Shown here piece by piece: positions 23,036 through 34,321 of a stretch of 64,000 nt of DNA. How positions within the stretch are numbered: position 1 is the stretch's first letter; every line of letters starts with the position of its first letter. The position numbers and the translations under genes were made by a program. This stretch comes from Daphnia pulex. Taxonomy: Eukaryota > Arthropoda > Branchiopoda > Diplostraca > Daphniidae. A model generated the notes under the pieces. That model worked only from the letters and a program-made list of their open reading frames with translations. It was not told where the DNA came from and ran no database searches. The stretch spans positions 4,712,001-4,776,000 of the forward strand of contig NC_060025.1 of NCBI RefSeq assembly GCF_021134715.1. The letters are read 5' to 3'.

Positions 23036-23047
23036 TACTTAATTTTG

Positions 23048-23648
23048 TTGGACATCCTGCGTTGTGCATTCTCCGCAAATGCGAAAATGAAATTTATGTC
23101 ATTGCTGGTCTGTGTCGCCTACAGCGTCTTATGGAGAAACAAACTTCTTCTCGTTGAAAAAGTTGTTTTCTTACCTGTAACTTTGATTTTTTTCCCTTTT
23201 CTTCCTAACAGTGAGTACTTTATTCATTTCTCTATTAACTAATTTTTTTTTCTATCCCCAATTCCAACTGGTTAATTTGTAATTGATTTTTGTTTGTGAC
23301 TGTTTTTTTTTGTTTCTTGAAGCAGAAGAATTTCGTTTTTGGCGTGGTCGATTCTGTCTAGAAACGTCTGCTACAGGAGACGAACAAATAAACCAGTCAC
23401 AAACAAAAATTAATTAAAAATTAACGTGATTGAATTGGGGATAGAAATAAAAATTAGGTAATAAAGAAATGAATAAAGTATTCACTGTTTGGAAGAAAAG
23501 TGGGAAAATCAGAGTCATAGATAAGAAAAAAATTTTTTTACCGAGGAGAAGTTAGTTTTCCCATAAGACGCTGTAGGCGACACAGACCAACTTGGACACA
23601 AATTTGATTTTCGCATTTGCGGAGAAAGCGCAACGCAGGATGTCCAAT
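23048..23648. repeat. Foldback repeat: two inverted arms of about 255 bp
   Basis: The left arm (about 23048-23302) starts TTGGACATCCTGCGTTGTGC. The right arm (about 23393-23648) is its inverted copy, ending CAACGCAGGATGTCCAA, with scattered substitutions and small indels. The loop is about 90 bp. Matching blocks include CTCCGCAAATGCGAAAAT, CGCCTACAGCGTCTTATGG and TTTGTTTGTGACTG. It begins 12 bp after the preceding TIR element. It may be a foldback transposon or a head-to-head duplication; a transcript would form a long hairpin. Confidence 0.8.
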
Positions 23649-24687
23649 TACTCTATAGCTTGGAAAAACAGGTGTTTTTACATGTAAAAAATTACCGAAA
23701 ACAATTTGATTTTTGGTATCTTGCATTCAATTGTTGAGAGAATTCTTTGTTTCATAATGGATTGAAATATATGAGTTTGTTTGGTCCTAAAATACCGTAG
23801 TGTATTGTTGATGCTCTGACATATTCACGTATGCATTGAATGTGATGTTTTCGTAGTCTGTTATAAAAAATCTTTGAAAAGTAAATGTGTGGAAGTGTAT
23901 ATAATTATATTGTGATATTTATTACTGCAATTGTGCTCACAGCATCTTGAGACAACGGTTTTTCTGAAGTTTATATACTATATGAATAATTACTTTTCTC
24001 AATTTTCAAACGACTTTAAAATTTTTCTGCAAATAAATAACTTACTAACTTTATAACGCTTATACATAAACGGCATTATAGATTTGGATTTGGTTTTGTC
24101 AGTAATTTTCGTTGCGTAGCAGTTCTAATTTTCAAACAAAAATTTAAATTTATTATTTATTGGAACACGGTGAACGAACGCTTTTAGCGGGGGAAATGGC
24201 GGATCTACAGTTCTGCACACTCCAGATTACCAGGTTCACCGACTTCCCCAGCTGATTGTTCGAACGACCGTAGCGCCCCAAGTGTTCAGTCACATACAGA
24301 AAAGATGGTATTGAAAAATTGTTTTAAACTTGTATCTCAAAATTCTTTGTTTCATTACTTTTTTATTATGAATAATACGTACAATTTTTAGTATTGTATA
24401 TTTATGTAGTATTAAGCTATTATCTTCAAATTGACGATATTATTTTATGAGAACTTAAATTGTAATTAATTGTGTAAAAATTAATAATGAACATCACCGA
24501 CCAACTTATAACTGATTTAAAATTTAAATTTAAAAATAATGAATGCAACTTCACTATGTGCGTATGTGATAATCACCATTAATTCATAAATCTCATGGAT
24601 GCTGTTTATCATAACTACGTATTTTTCTGATCTCAAAAATCAATTTCTCTTCTAAAATTCTCGATCAACTATCAAGTCTAATCTGCA
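23649..24687. other. Non-coding, AT-rich
   Basis: I see no gene. A GC-richer patch at 24165-24305 (GAACGAACG, GGGGGAAATGGCGG) looks like a promoter or 5' leader for the frames that begin at 24688, but this is only inferred from composition and position. Confidence 0.4.
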
Positions 24688-25097
24688 ATGGAATCGAATG
24701 ACCATTGTGAACAAGATCAAACTGAAATGGTTAAGAGACTTAAAAAGAAAAAGAAAACTATCGGAAGAGTTTTGTCAAAACAAAAAGACAAAGCAAAAAA
24801 AAAAAGATTGGCAGCGATAAAGGAATGAATTTACAAGTTGTTGGCTGATACTTAAATTGAAAATCTATTTTTAAACTTTAGATTAAGTATGGGAATGTTA
24901 CAAAGAAAAAGTCTTGTGGACCTCCAGCTGATTGGGATTTGCACTGGGGTAGTATGAGTGAAAAGGAGCAAAGAAATCTCTCTAGGCGTCAAAGTCATGC
25001 AGTAGCATCATTGTTAAAAAAGATGGAGGACATGGAAACCCAATTTGGAGCCAGTATTTTGGCAAACATACGTTTCCCAAATGGATCTCAACAATAA
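24688..25097 (+). pseudogene. Fragmentary Lys-rich gene, two open segments
   Basis: The first segment (24688-24828, 46 codons) starts MESNDHCEQDQTEMV and becomes extremely Lys/Arg-rich (KRLKKKKKTIGRVL, KDKAKKKRLAAIKE) before TGA. The second (24882-25097) follows a plausible acceptor (TTTAAACTTTAG) and reads GPPADWDLHWGSMSEKEQ and LLKKMEDMETQFGASILANI to TAA. No GT donor near the first segment joins them in frame, so the gene seems broken or the first exon is elsewhere. The product would be a basic, helical, probably nuclear protein. I do not recognise a family. The downstream tandem array carries more exon-like pieces of similar composition, which may be its missing 3' part. Confidence 0.35.
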
Positions 25098-25270
25098 CTT
25101 TATACAATGAAAGTTGGTGAAGGAATCAAGTTTACTGAAACCAGTGAAGGCTTGTTGTTTATTTTATCCTTCAAACGTTACTTCAATACGATTCAGAGTA
25201 AAATATAGTATGTCTTTAAAATTTCAGTATTTATTAATCATAATTTTGTCGACACTTTATAGAAAGGAGA

Positions 25271-26130
25271 ATTGAGACTGTAGAGGAAGTAAGAGGACTT
25301 TCCACGAAGAAAAAAAAGTGTAAGGCTATAATTTATCTGTCAATTATTCTATAAATATATTAAATATTATTCAATCTACATTTATTTTTTCTTAAAGGTT
25401 TTGCAGACAAACGGGTAAGGAAGGAGCTCCGAAAGGATAAGACTACAACTCTACCTGAATATTCAGATTCAGAATCAGCATATGAATTCAAGAGTGATGA
25501 AGAAGGAAATAGTGTTCAAGAAGGAAATAGTCGTCAAGAAGTAAACAGTGGGCAAGAAGTAAACAGTGATCAAGAAGAATTGAGACTGTAGAGGAAGTAA
25601 GAGGACTTTCCACGAAGAAAAAAAAGTGTAAGGTATCTGTCAATTCTGCTATATGTATTTTAAATATTTTAAATATTATTCAATCTACATTTCTTTGTTC
25701 TCAAATGTTTTGCAGACAAACGACTAAGAAAGGAGCTCTGAAAGGGTAAAACTACAACTCTACCTGAACATTCAGAATCAGGAAATGAATTCAAGAGTGA
25801 TGAAGAAGGAAATAGTCGTCAAGAAGTAAACAGTGGACAAGAAGTAAACAGTGACAAGAAAGAAGAATTGAGACTGTAGAGGAAGTAAGAGGACTTTCCA
25901 CGAAGAAAAAAAGTGTAAGGCTATATTTTATTTTATCTGTCAATTCTTCTATATATTTGAAATATTTGAAATATTATTCAATCTACATTTCTTTTTTCTT
26001 AAAGGTTTTGCAGACAAACGACTAAGGAAGGAGCTCCGAAAGGGTAAGACTACAACTCTACCTGAACATTCACAATCTGCAAATGAATTCAAGAGTGATG
26101 AAGAAGGAAATAGTCGTCAAGAAGATCAAC
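25271..26130 (+). repeat. Three-copy tandem array (about 290-308 bp units) carrying an exon-like segment
   Basis: Units start at 25271, 25579 and 25867, each with TTGAGACTGTAGAGGAAGTA. Every unit contains the same layout: a Lys-rich segment, an intron-like AT-rich spacer ending TTTTGCAG, then a coding-like segment reading FADKRVRKELRK and the acidic EFKSDEEGNS. Unit 1 also carries an internal 18-bp minisatellite (CAAGAAGTAAACAGTGGG type; protein RQEVNSGQEVNSDQE). Copies differ by a few substitutions and indels, so the duplication is fairly recent. All units run into a TAG or TGA, so the coding status is doubtful. Confidence 0.8.
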
Positions 26131-26948
26131 TTTTGCCGTCAACCCCCATGATGCACCTAATAGTTCTTGTAAAAAAGTTGGATTTGTCTTTGATTAATTT
26201 CCTCATTAATAATTGGAAAAAATAAAGTGTGTTTGGGATTTTTTATTCGTTAAATGAATCAAACTTATTTTCAGAATTGGCGGTTAAACTGTCATGTTTA
26301 CTTTGAGGTCGCGACATTTATTATTAATATCATAGTACCAATGCTCTTTTATGATTATGCTCCTCTCGACTAGTGTTTGACAGTCTAACCGTCAGTATGT
26401 GGGCAAATCAAATTACATGTTTCCCTTGTTGATCAGCTCATCCGTCAAGTAAAAAGTTAAATGTAATCTATTGTTACTGATTGTATATTAACAAGGTTTT
26501 GTTTTTAGGAAAAAGTGAATACAAAGAACTCTTATAAATTAGAAACATCCAACGTAAATCTTACAGATAGTTACGGAAGTTTTTTTTTGCACTGAAAACT
26601 ATCAAATATATATATGAACATTAAGTTGAGTGAGTAAGAACTCATATTAAGAGCATTTTATGTAGTTTATTTAAATATAGTAATTCTCTTATTTGTATAA
26701 GAATCTTTATTTTAGAATAGATCAAATATTGGACCATTCGCTGATAGGGCAAAGCTGAAAACTGTGGGCTATAAAGTTGCTGAGGATCGCTCCTTTCATC
26801 AATTTCAATCATAGCCTAAATAATTGGTTTTTCTTGAAGTTCTTTTAGAAATCTTTATAATAAACTGGCTTTTACATATGTATGTTCGCGTTTGGTGTAT
26901 ATTAGTTTATCTATAATGTTAGAATAAACGGCCTAAAAATAGAAGAAA
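26131..26948. other. Non-coding
   Basis: No gene, RNA or repeat could be supported. The composition is AT-rich throughout. Confidence 0.45.
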
Positions 26949-27584
26949 GCGTCACGCTTGAACAGCAATACAGGCAATTTTGAGGTGGTTGAACTAATCG
27001 GAACTTATGCGTCATAAGCGGATAAGAAAGTTAATGAATGCATGATTCAATGCTAGCATCAATCTTTTATTAGGCTCATCATAATGAAATCCACTGTAAT
27101 TAAGCAGCTTGTCTCCCGTTCGACCTGTTTTTAAATTTCTCATCAGATATTCAAATTACCCGCTATTTAAAAATGGCCTTCAGCTGCTAGTAGCTGATTG
27201 GGCGTTAATCATCTACATTTTTTCATAATAAAAACACCCTATAAAATTGATTATTATGCACCACTAGATGCACTGTTCTACGAGGATTCCAAAAAGCATA
27301 GTTTTAAGGAAAAATAACAACGATAAATGCCCAAACGAGCATGTCAAAATTTCGTTGTTTTGACTCATCCCCCCTCCTCCCAGATTTGGGCCGATGATAA
27401 ATTAAAAAAAAAGCTCATAAGGAAGACACAAACGTACAACATATGGAGTTTATTATGATGAGCCTAATGAACAGATTGATAATATAGGTTTTGTAATGTA
27501 TTACTTCACTTACTTTTCCACTTATGGCGCATTAGTTCAACCGGCTTGATTGCATTACCTCTCATTGATGTTCAACCGTGACGA
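26949..27584. mobile_element. Non-autonomous element with long (about 150 bp) inverted repeats
   Basis: The left arm (26949-about 27098) and the right arm (about 27435-27584) are inverted copies: CGTCACGcTTGAACA, GGTTGAACTAAT, then ATCAATCT and ATTAGGCTCATCATAAT are shared in order. The innermost 40 bp are the best conserved. Between the arms lie about 330 bp without coding sequence. Flanking duplications are not clear, so it could be a MITE, a foldback element or an inverted duplication. Confidence 0.65.
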
Positions 27585-27752
27585 TATTAAAGACGGAGCT
27601 AGAAGTTTTTAATTTTTAGCACGGTATATTCTGACATCAGATATCTCTTCAGTACAAAACGCACCAACGATAGAATTCATCTTATTAACGTGATACATTT
27701 TGTTTTATTCGGAACCGTGTTTTACAATCTGATGTAACGTTTAAAAAATAGC

Positions 27753-30700
27753 TTAATTTTGGTCGCTATCAATAAACTCGAATGGTTCCTGGCTTTCTTC
27801 TTCAGTATCTTCATCCAATTCATCGGAATCTTCGGTCAGCGAGCTTTCAAAGTCATGTGGTTCCTCAGAAGTGTAAGACTCGAGGTCACTTTCGACCTTT
27901 CCTGCAGAATTAACTTCAATTGCTTCAAATTGGGTGAGACGAATAAAGTCGGCTTCTGAATACAGCTGAAATGTTTCCAGAGACTCTTGAATCTTAACAT
28001 CTAATCTGGCGATTTCACATCGCATCAAGATTGCTTTACCAGCTATAAACTCATTAGTTTCCTCGCATGAAATGTTCTGGTCAATGAGATTTCTATTCAA
28101 GGAGAAGCGAGTTGAGTCAAGGTACAAGATATACTCTTTCATCTCCATTTTGCAGAGCTCGATCTCTTCCTCGGCTCTTTGCAGTAACATCCAAGTATCA
28201 ACGAGTTCATACTTCTGACTAAGTGACACTGTTTACCAAGAACAATTAGATAACATTGCGTACCACTAGCGCAGAAAAAAATAAAGAACTTACAAGTTGA
28301 AGATTCATTCTCTGAATCATCTTCGGAGTTGACATCCCACGGGAAAATGCCCTTCTCAAAGTCATCCATCGAAATTATTCCATGTATTGCTCTGTATTTT
28401 GAATTAAGTAGTGAAAGTAATTTCACAGCTTTTCCTTTAATTTTTGTTAACACTCCCCGGAATTTGTACGAGTCTTGCAGGATTCTAATTGTTATTTTAA
28501 AATTAACTGTGGAAAATTATAAGTAAGAATTTTTTTTGTAAAGTCACCGGCTTGAGTGGAGATAAGAGACATTCTTCATTTGAATGAAAATCCCCTCAAG
28601 GTTTCGTTTCAGCTTATTAAAAGGAGTCTTTCTGTTTTGTCGTGATCCAAGATTAGCCAGGGCTTTTGTTTTCAATTCTTTTAAGATTTCTGGAAGATCT
28701 TCAATGTTACACTGATTGGAGTTCAACAGAGAGGTCAACTTATCATTATATACCGCTACACACTTCGAAGCCTTTAAAAAAAATAACCTGTAAATAGTTA
28801 TACAAATTTATTTAAATATTTGTACCCTTTTTAATCGTTTGCTGAGAATCGAAGGCATTATTTCAATTTTACCCCAGTTCCAGTACAGAATTGCAGCAGA
28901 AAGTAAATCCATCCGGTCTTAGAACATACAATCGTAAATCAACGAAGAATAATAATGGATGGGAATGACTTATTACTTGCTTTGCTCATATGCTTCGTTA
29001 CATAACCATACAGAGACAGTTTAGAAAAAAACTTGCTCGTGCTCCTCACCAACAGTGAGACCAGCTCCTTTCTGCCAGTGGGGATTATAGAGAATCTAGA
29101 ACTTCAAAAATTGAATTAATCTGTATCTGAACTGTAACTGACACATTACGGTATCACCTGACACGGCCAATGATGAGCTTTGGCGTGTATTCTGGGTAAA
29201 ATGCATTTCATTTTACTTGTCATCTGCTGATACTCCAGAAAAGCTATAGCCACTTTTCTTACAAATTTTTCCTATCCGCAAATGACATCATTGCAGAAAA
29301 ATTTGCGGTTCAATCCAAATACAAGTTTTTGGAGAAACAAAATGTATATCATAGATTCCCCTTCGTGCATGTTGATTGCACCCAGCCCTATTCCATGACG
29401 GCAGACACTGAGAAGAAGACCGGTCTCATCGGATTTTGACCTTTTACAAGAATCCACCTTCGCAGCTTTAAAAGCTGAGCCTCCGCACATCTCCTTTTTT
29501 TGTGTCTGAAGAAAAAAATTCCTTTAATCAGCTGTGTTAAATAATTAAAAATTATTACTTTTTTAGTTTTGGTGTAAATTCTGTTTCGAAAATTTTCTAC
29601 GTCCTTGTTCGATTTAATGACCAAGTCACCAAACCTCAGTGCTTCTTCTTGGATGCTAGATATCAAATTAAAGTTATTAATTGTATAAATGGATTTTTTA
29701 ATTAACTAAAAATAAACCTTTCTCTTTCATTTTGTGGATTTAGAACCTTTCCAGCAGAGGCATGGCGTTTCAACTTGACATTCCCGTCTGAAGAGCCCAT
29801 TACGGGAGATTTCCCACAAGAGGGACAAGACACTGTGCTCATATTCCTTTTTTTTACCTTGATATTTAAGCGACAAAGCTCCCATTCCTTAAAGGCCCTT
29901 GAGAACACAGGGTCATTCACAATTGAACTCTAAATAAAAAAAAATTATGATGTACTTTTTTATGAATCATATAGCTAATTTAAATTCTAAACAATTTACT
30001 CTCCCAGATTCCTTTGAAATTTCTTCTATAGTATTGATAAACATTTTTTCAGAATTAAAAGCATAAAAGGGGATTTATGCCTCAGATGACACCACATAGC
30101 AAATAATTCTTCGCAAAACAGATAACTGATAGATGTTGTGGCACGTGCAGGCCAAAATCCAGAAAAAAATATAGTCGTTTTGGTCAGCTTCTGTTATCTC
30201 TCTGCAATCCATGCACAAGAAGCTTGCAGCTCTTAAATCAAAACGGCCTTTTTCAAATAAGAAAGTAAAATATGTTTTATCATTAGACCAGATATATACA
30301 TAGAAAATAAAACATCAAATACCTTGATGCATAACCACTGCTATTTGAAGATTTGGGTCAGGGTTAGGTATGAGTTTCATATTTCCTTTGCCGCTTCATT
30401 TCACACACTGAGTTGGAACAAAACAAGGAACACAAATATCTAAAAAAATGAAGTTGAAAAATATGAAATACATTTGGTTTAAAAATACATCACCTTTCAA
30501 TACAGATTTCCAATCTTTGTCCCAAAACTCATAAGGTTTCAATAGCTGCAAAATTTCCTTATTGACCAAATATCTATGGTGAAATGGTTGTCGACAATGC
30601 AAAACATCATCACAATCCTAGCACAGGTGATTTTTGCAGGTCATGCATCTAACAGCAGCTAACTCCAAAATTCCATTCCCAGTGTACAAGCCGGAAGAAT

Positions 30701-30977
30701 GTTTGGTTTTTAATGAGGTATTCAAGATGTTAGCGAGCCCAATTGCGCTAGTGTGTATCTTGATTTCGATGTTTTACCCCTGTGAAAACGTTATCACCGA
30801 AAGAACAGAAAAAATAAATTTTAATGTAACATTTAAAAAATACTTTCTGTGTACGATAAGATGACATGATTGCTTTCCACCAATTTTATTTGCCCGGATT
30901 TGAGCAAAAGTCTCTTCATATTTGGTTAAAAAAGGAAATAGCTTATCACGGATCTCTTTTTCATCTCTAGAAGACAC
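27753..30977 (-). pseudogene. KDZ-superfamily (Kyakuja-Dileera-Zisupton) transposase gene, degenerate
   Basis: The multi-exon minus-strand gene resembles KDZ transposases. In order: a start exon (SSRDEKEIRDKLFPFL), a zinc-cluster exon (AVRCMTCKNHLC, DCDDVLHCRQPFHHRYL) of CxC2/B-box-like type, FDLRAASFLCMDCREI, a segment with NDPVFSRAFKEWELCRL and SCPSCGKSPVMG, and the diagnostic catalytic block CGGSAFKAAK, DETGLLLSVCRHGIG, INMHEGE. Then come NPHWQKGAGLTVGEEHEQVF and YGYVTKHMSKASNKS, and the C-terminal helical part (QKYELVDTWMLLQRAEEE) ending in an acidic tail at 27753. Introns of 60-120 bp separate these. An amber stop interrupts the zinc cluster (30618-30620) and a T-run frameshift lies near 29015, so this copy is probably dead. 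Terminal repeats were not found. Family assignment rests on remembered motifs. Confidence 0.7.
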
Positions 30978-33054
30978 TATCTAAAAGAACAAATATTGAA
31001 AAAAAAATTATCATAAGCAAAGTAGAAGAAAAATGTTAGGGAAAAATAATGGTTAACACATAATCTGCACTGCACTGTGAACGTTGAAAGTGCGGGCAAG
31101 AGTATGCATAAAAATAGCTAGTTTAAGTGCTGGTTAATTGCGTGAAAAACGGAGTCGTAACGGCTGAACGGCGGATGCTTAAAAGTGGTTTGGCTATTTT
31201 TTAAATGCCTCGTTGTTCGTTTCGCCAAGTAAGAACTTATTCCATGCCAGTGGTGTTAGTAGTATATGTGCCACCACTTAGCTCAAACTCTGTGAGAAGC
31301 AACACCTGTTTTGCGTTATCGCCTGAATTTGATGCTATTGCCAATAGTTATCAAATTAGAATATATTTTCCGGTGGTAGACTTTTAAAAAACAGATAAAG
31401 ACATGTGCAGAAATGTCCGCGCAGGTATGGTATCATAATTTCTATCGTGTATAATCAGTAATCTAGTTTTGAGAATACCTTAAAATTGTCTAGATAAATT
31501 TTGTTCCATCTTGATTTCTTCTCGATCGCAATTGTATCGCAAAGGGAAACGTTTTCTTCTGCCACAGCAGAAGCCACGCAGTGGCTGTTAGCTGTTGATT
31601 TCAAATGTAAACAACATTCTTTTTTTAAAATTAATTTTAAGCAAACGAAACAGATATGGTGACTGAAAATCATTGTATTAAATAAGAAAAAAAAATTAAA
31701 CTACAAATTAAATTATACATAGTTATGGAATTTGAATTTATCATAATTCTAGGAATTAAAAACAGGTTCTGATGAGAGGCCAAGATTGGAAAGAATCCAC
31801 CAGTTGCCTTTTCCCAGTCTTCCAACGAGCAGCTCAAATTGCGTGCGGCGCACCTCCCAAGCTCAAACTTTTGAGCTGCGCACAGATCAACTAAGTTTGA
31901 GCGTGGGAGGTGCGCCGAACAAAAAAGTTTGAGCTGTGTTTGCTCAATTTTCTGCTCAAACATATCAGCAAATCAGCGCGATCTCCCTCTCTTCCGTGCT
32001 GCCTACAACCCTATTTTGCCCTAAGGGCCTAAAGGGGGAACATTAAAAGGGTGATTTTGATAAAGGTCACGTCGTCCACCAAAAATGGAGTGGGGTGCGT
32101 TTTTAAGTGGGGGAGTTTATCTCAAATATGAAAAGAAATTACTTGGGGAAATAATAATTTAAAAAAAAATACTGTGAGAATCACCGTGAAAAACTGATTC
32201 GAATTATATTGATTTCCACCTGATCTTCCCTTTTTATATGCAAACACCCTATTCTGTCATTTCACCAAAAGGTGTAAAAATTCAGCGCTAGATGTCATGG
32301 CGAAATAAGCGGTTCAATTCAGAGTGTAAAAAGTTGAGCGCCACTCCTCAAAATGTTTGTGCGCACGGCAAGACTGCCTTTGCCGGGATTGCGAGATCGC
32401 GCAACTCAGCATCCGCTACTCGACTATACATAAAAATTTAAAATTGTAATTGGTAATGCTGTATATTTTTCACCAGTAAACCCCAGTTGATTTAAAGAAA
32501 TGGTCGGGAAAAGAGCTCACGTTTCATGGCATTCAATAGGGTCTTTGCATAAATAATGGATTGGGGTTTAATGTATGTTTAATGAACGATAAAATTTTAT
32601 AGTTCCTTCCTTCTCCTAGTGTACTACATATATTTAATATAAATAATAATAAATGTATTATACACAAATAAAACATTTGAAATGCGAAATTTTGTTTCAT
32701 AGGTTTCTCAATCCTTATCGATTTAATTTTAATCTTTCTGATCAATATAATCGATGATCCGTGCACTGATCGGCTGCACTGGCCAGCAAAGTAGGATAGA
32801 TAGTCGACGAGCGTTGCCCAATCGGAATTTTCCTGAGCTGAAATAAAAGAGACCAACGTACAAATTGGACATAATGATTCTCCGCTAACAAATGTTAGTG
32901 CCGTACCACAATTATGCAAGATACAAGCCTATCAAAGCCTGCAAAATTTGGCTGACTGACAATACTCACACATGAATGAACTAGAAAATTTGTTTTAACA
33001 AATTACAATTGTTTGACAAATTAAATGTAATATTAAATTATAATTACTTTGGGT
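30978..33054. other. Mostly non-coding; orphan exon-like piece near 32700-32920
   Basis: No complete gene is seen. On the minus strand, 32915-32705 contains two exon-like pieces (CGTALTFVSGESLCPICTLV and, after a good acceptor, NSDWATLVDYLSYFAGQC) with no known family. They might belong with the zinc-finger fragment at 33055-33579. A hairpin lies at 31831-31935. Confidence 0.4.
31831..31935. repeat. Nested inverted repeat (hairpin)
   Basis: GGCGCACCTCCCAAGCTCAA at 31847-31866, continuing ACTT to 31870, pairs with 31893-31916 at 23 of 24 positions. An outer pair AGCTCAAA (31831-31838) and TTTGAGCT (31928-31935) extends it. The loop side itself contains the palindrome AGCTCAAACTTTTGAGCT. It may be the end of a foldback element. 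Confidence 0.75.
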
Positions 33055-33579
33055 GGAACTCTTCATTGTGCAATTTCTTATCATGTTTCGTTGTAAAATC
33101 TTAATCGTATTTTTTGCATATAAGTCCTTTTTGGGATGTGTGCATCGTCAAATAATGGCGTTCAACATCAGTCTGGGACGACGATTTGTAAGAACACGAG
33201 GGACAAGCTATTTTTTTATCTTTTGGTTGGGGTGTAGTAGTCTTATTTAGATTTGAGTCTTTTGGTCGGGGTGTAGTAGGCCTATTTAGATTTGAGTGTT
33301 TTAGTACCATGTTATTTTCTTTTGTTATTTGTTCCGCCATTTCAAGTTCAAGTACTAGATCGGCAGCGTATTGAAACAAATTTTTTTTGGCTATATCCCG
33401 CGATTTGCACGCAGTGTTTGCTGCCCCATTGACATGGGAATACTCACAAAACAAAAAGGGTACATTGAAAAACGAATGACCGACGCACGTTCTGGCCGGC
33501 AGCTGTTCCCTATCATAGACGACTGTGAGGCGATGAGCGATTCGTCGACTACGATTTTGTTGCGCCCTTTCTGTGGCAT
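33055..33579 (-). pseudogene. C2H2 zinc-finger gene fragment with an in-frame stop
   Basis: The minus strand from 33579 reads MPQKGRNKIVVDESLIASQ, with a possible donor (GTGAGT) near 33447. In another frame, 33454-33101 reads through a duplicated Pro/Thr motif (SNLNRPTTPRPKD, SNLNKTTTPQPKD) into a C2H2 finger, CPSCSYKSSSQTDVERHYLTMH. After it a second finger-like stretch, DFTTKHDKKLHNEEFH, is cut by a TAA directly before it. The finger spacing (C-x2-C-x12-H-x4-H) is good. Such fingers usually bind DNA. I cannot place it in a named family, and the stop plus the frame change suggest a decayed copy. Confidence 0.4.
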
Positions 33580-34068
33580 GTTAAGGCGCTGACCAACACC
33601 TAGGTTTACCAGACATAAAGTTGGCAGTTATCTCACTTACACCATACGACGTCACGTTTGGGCAGTTTGCGACGACGTAAACCTGTTCGAAAAGGCAAAA
33701 TGTAACTTTAGACTCTCCTAATTCAGCGGCTTATAAGTAAACGGAGACTGCTGGCCGAACACCATTCCAAACACACACATTCCATACCGCAGAATGTTTC
33801 CCAATATAGCGTCCCGCAACTCAGCGGCCAAGACGTTGGTTTCATAGTTTACTGTCGAGCCCTTGGATGAATTTAATCCGCGACCAAAGAAAAAAAGGAC
33901 TTCTCGGAAATGCCTCGTTAAAAACCTCCCGGATTAATTGTTCCTAAAATGCAGATTCATGAAAAATTTAACTCGTTTGTGATTTAAAAGGTTGAAAGTG
34001 CTCAGTCGCCAAACTACCCACTCTACCACAAGTACTACAACCAAAAAATAACAAAAAAACCAACTCAC
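33580..34068. other. Non-coding or intronic
   Basis: No coding sequence is supported here; it may be an intron between the exon at 34069-34321 and sequence to its left. Confidence 0.35.
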
Positions 34069-34321
34069 CAATTCTTGGTGACCTTTGCAAATGCTAGTCA
34101 GCTGGCCCATGCAAACTAGAACGATATCGCCTGACCGGTATGTGTTGACTATAAAGTCTTGAAACATGTTGAGAGTAGCCACATCCTTCGGTTGCTGGTG
34201 TGTTGGGGTGCTCATCGCGGACATAGATGAACGGGCAGTTGACGCGCTTGCGAACTTATCCACAAGCAATATTTCCCTCGGATACCTGGGCCAATTCAAA
34301 TCACCGTAAGGGCCGACATGT
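34069..34321 (-). CDS. Orphan coding exon of unknown gene
   Basis: A 253-bp open exon has a clean acceptor (TTTCTCTTTAACAG) and a strong donor (GTGAGT), phase 1 at its start. It reads HVGPYGDLNWPRYPREILLV, then a Ser/Thr-rich linker (SASTARSSMSAMSTP), then NMFQDFIVNTYRSGDIVLVC. Both splice sites and the codon pattern argue that it is or was a real exon. GDIVLV-type beta strands occur in several folds, and I do not name a family. Further minus-strand coding-like sequence with clustered cysteines (PVCSSCNQCVHELVKF) lies near 34650-34720 but is followed by stops. Confidence 0.4.

Noticed and set aside
23045-23726. Frames in both arms of the foldback resembling a duplicated small membrane protein
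   Set aside because: They arise from the same inverted sequence, lack codon bias and have no family.
25271-26130. CRISPR-like or satellite array
   Set aside because: Only three units of about 300 bp with exon-like content in eukaryotic DNA; not CRISPR spacing or context.
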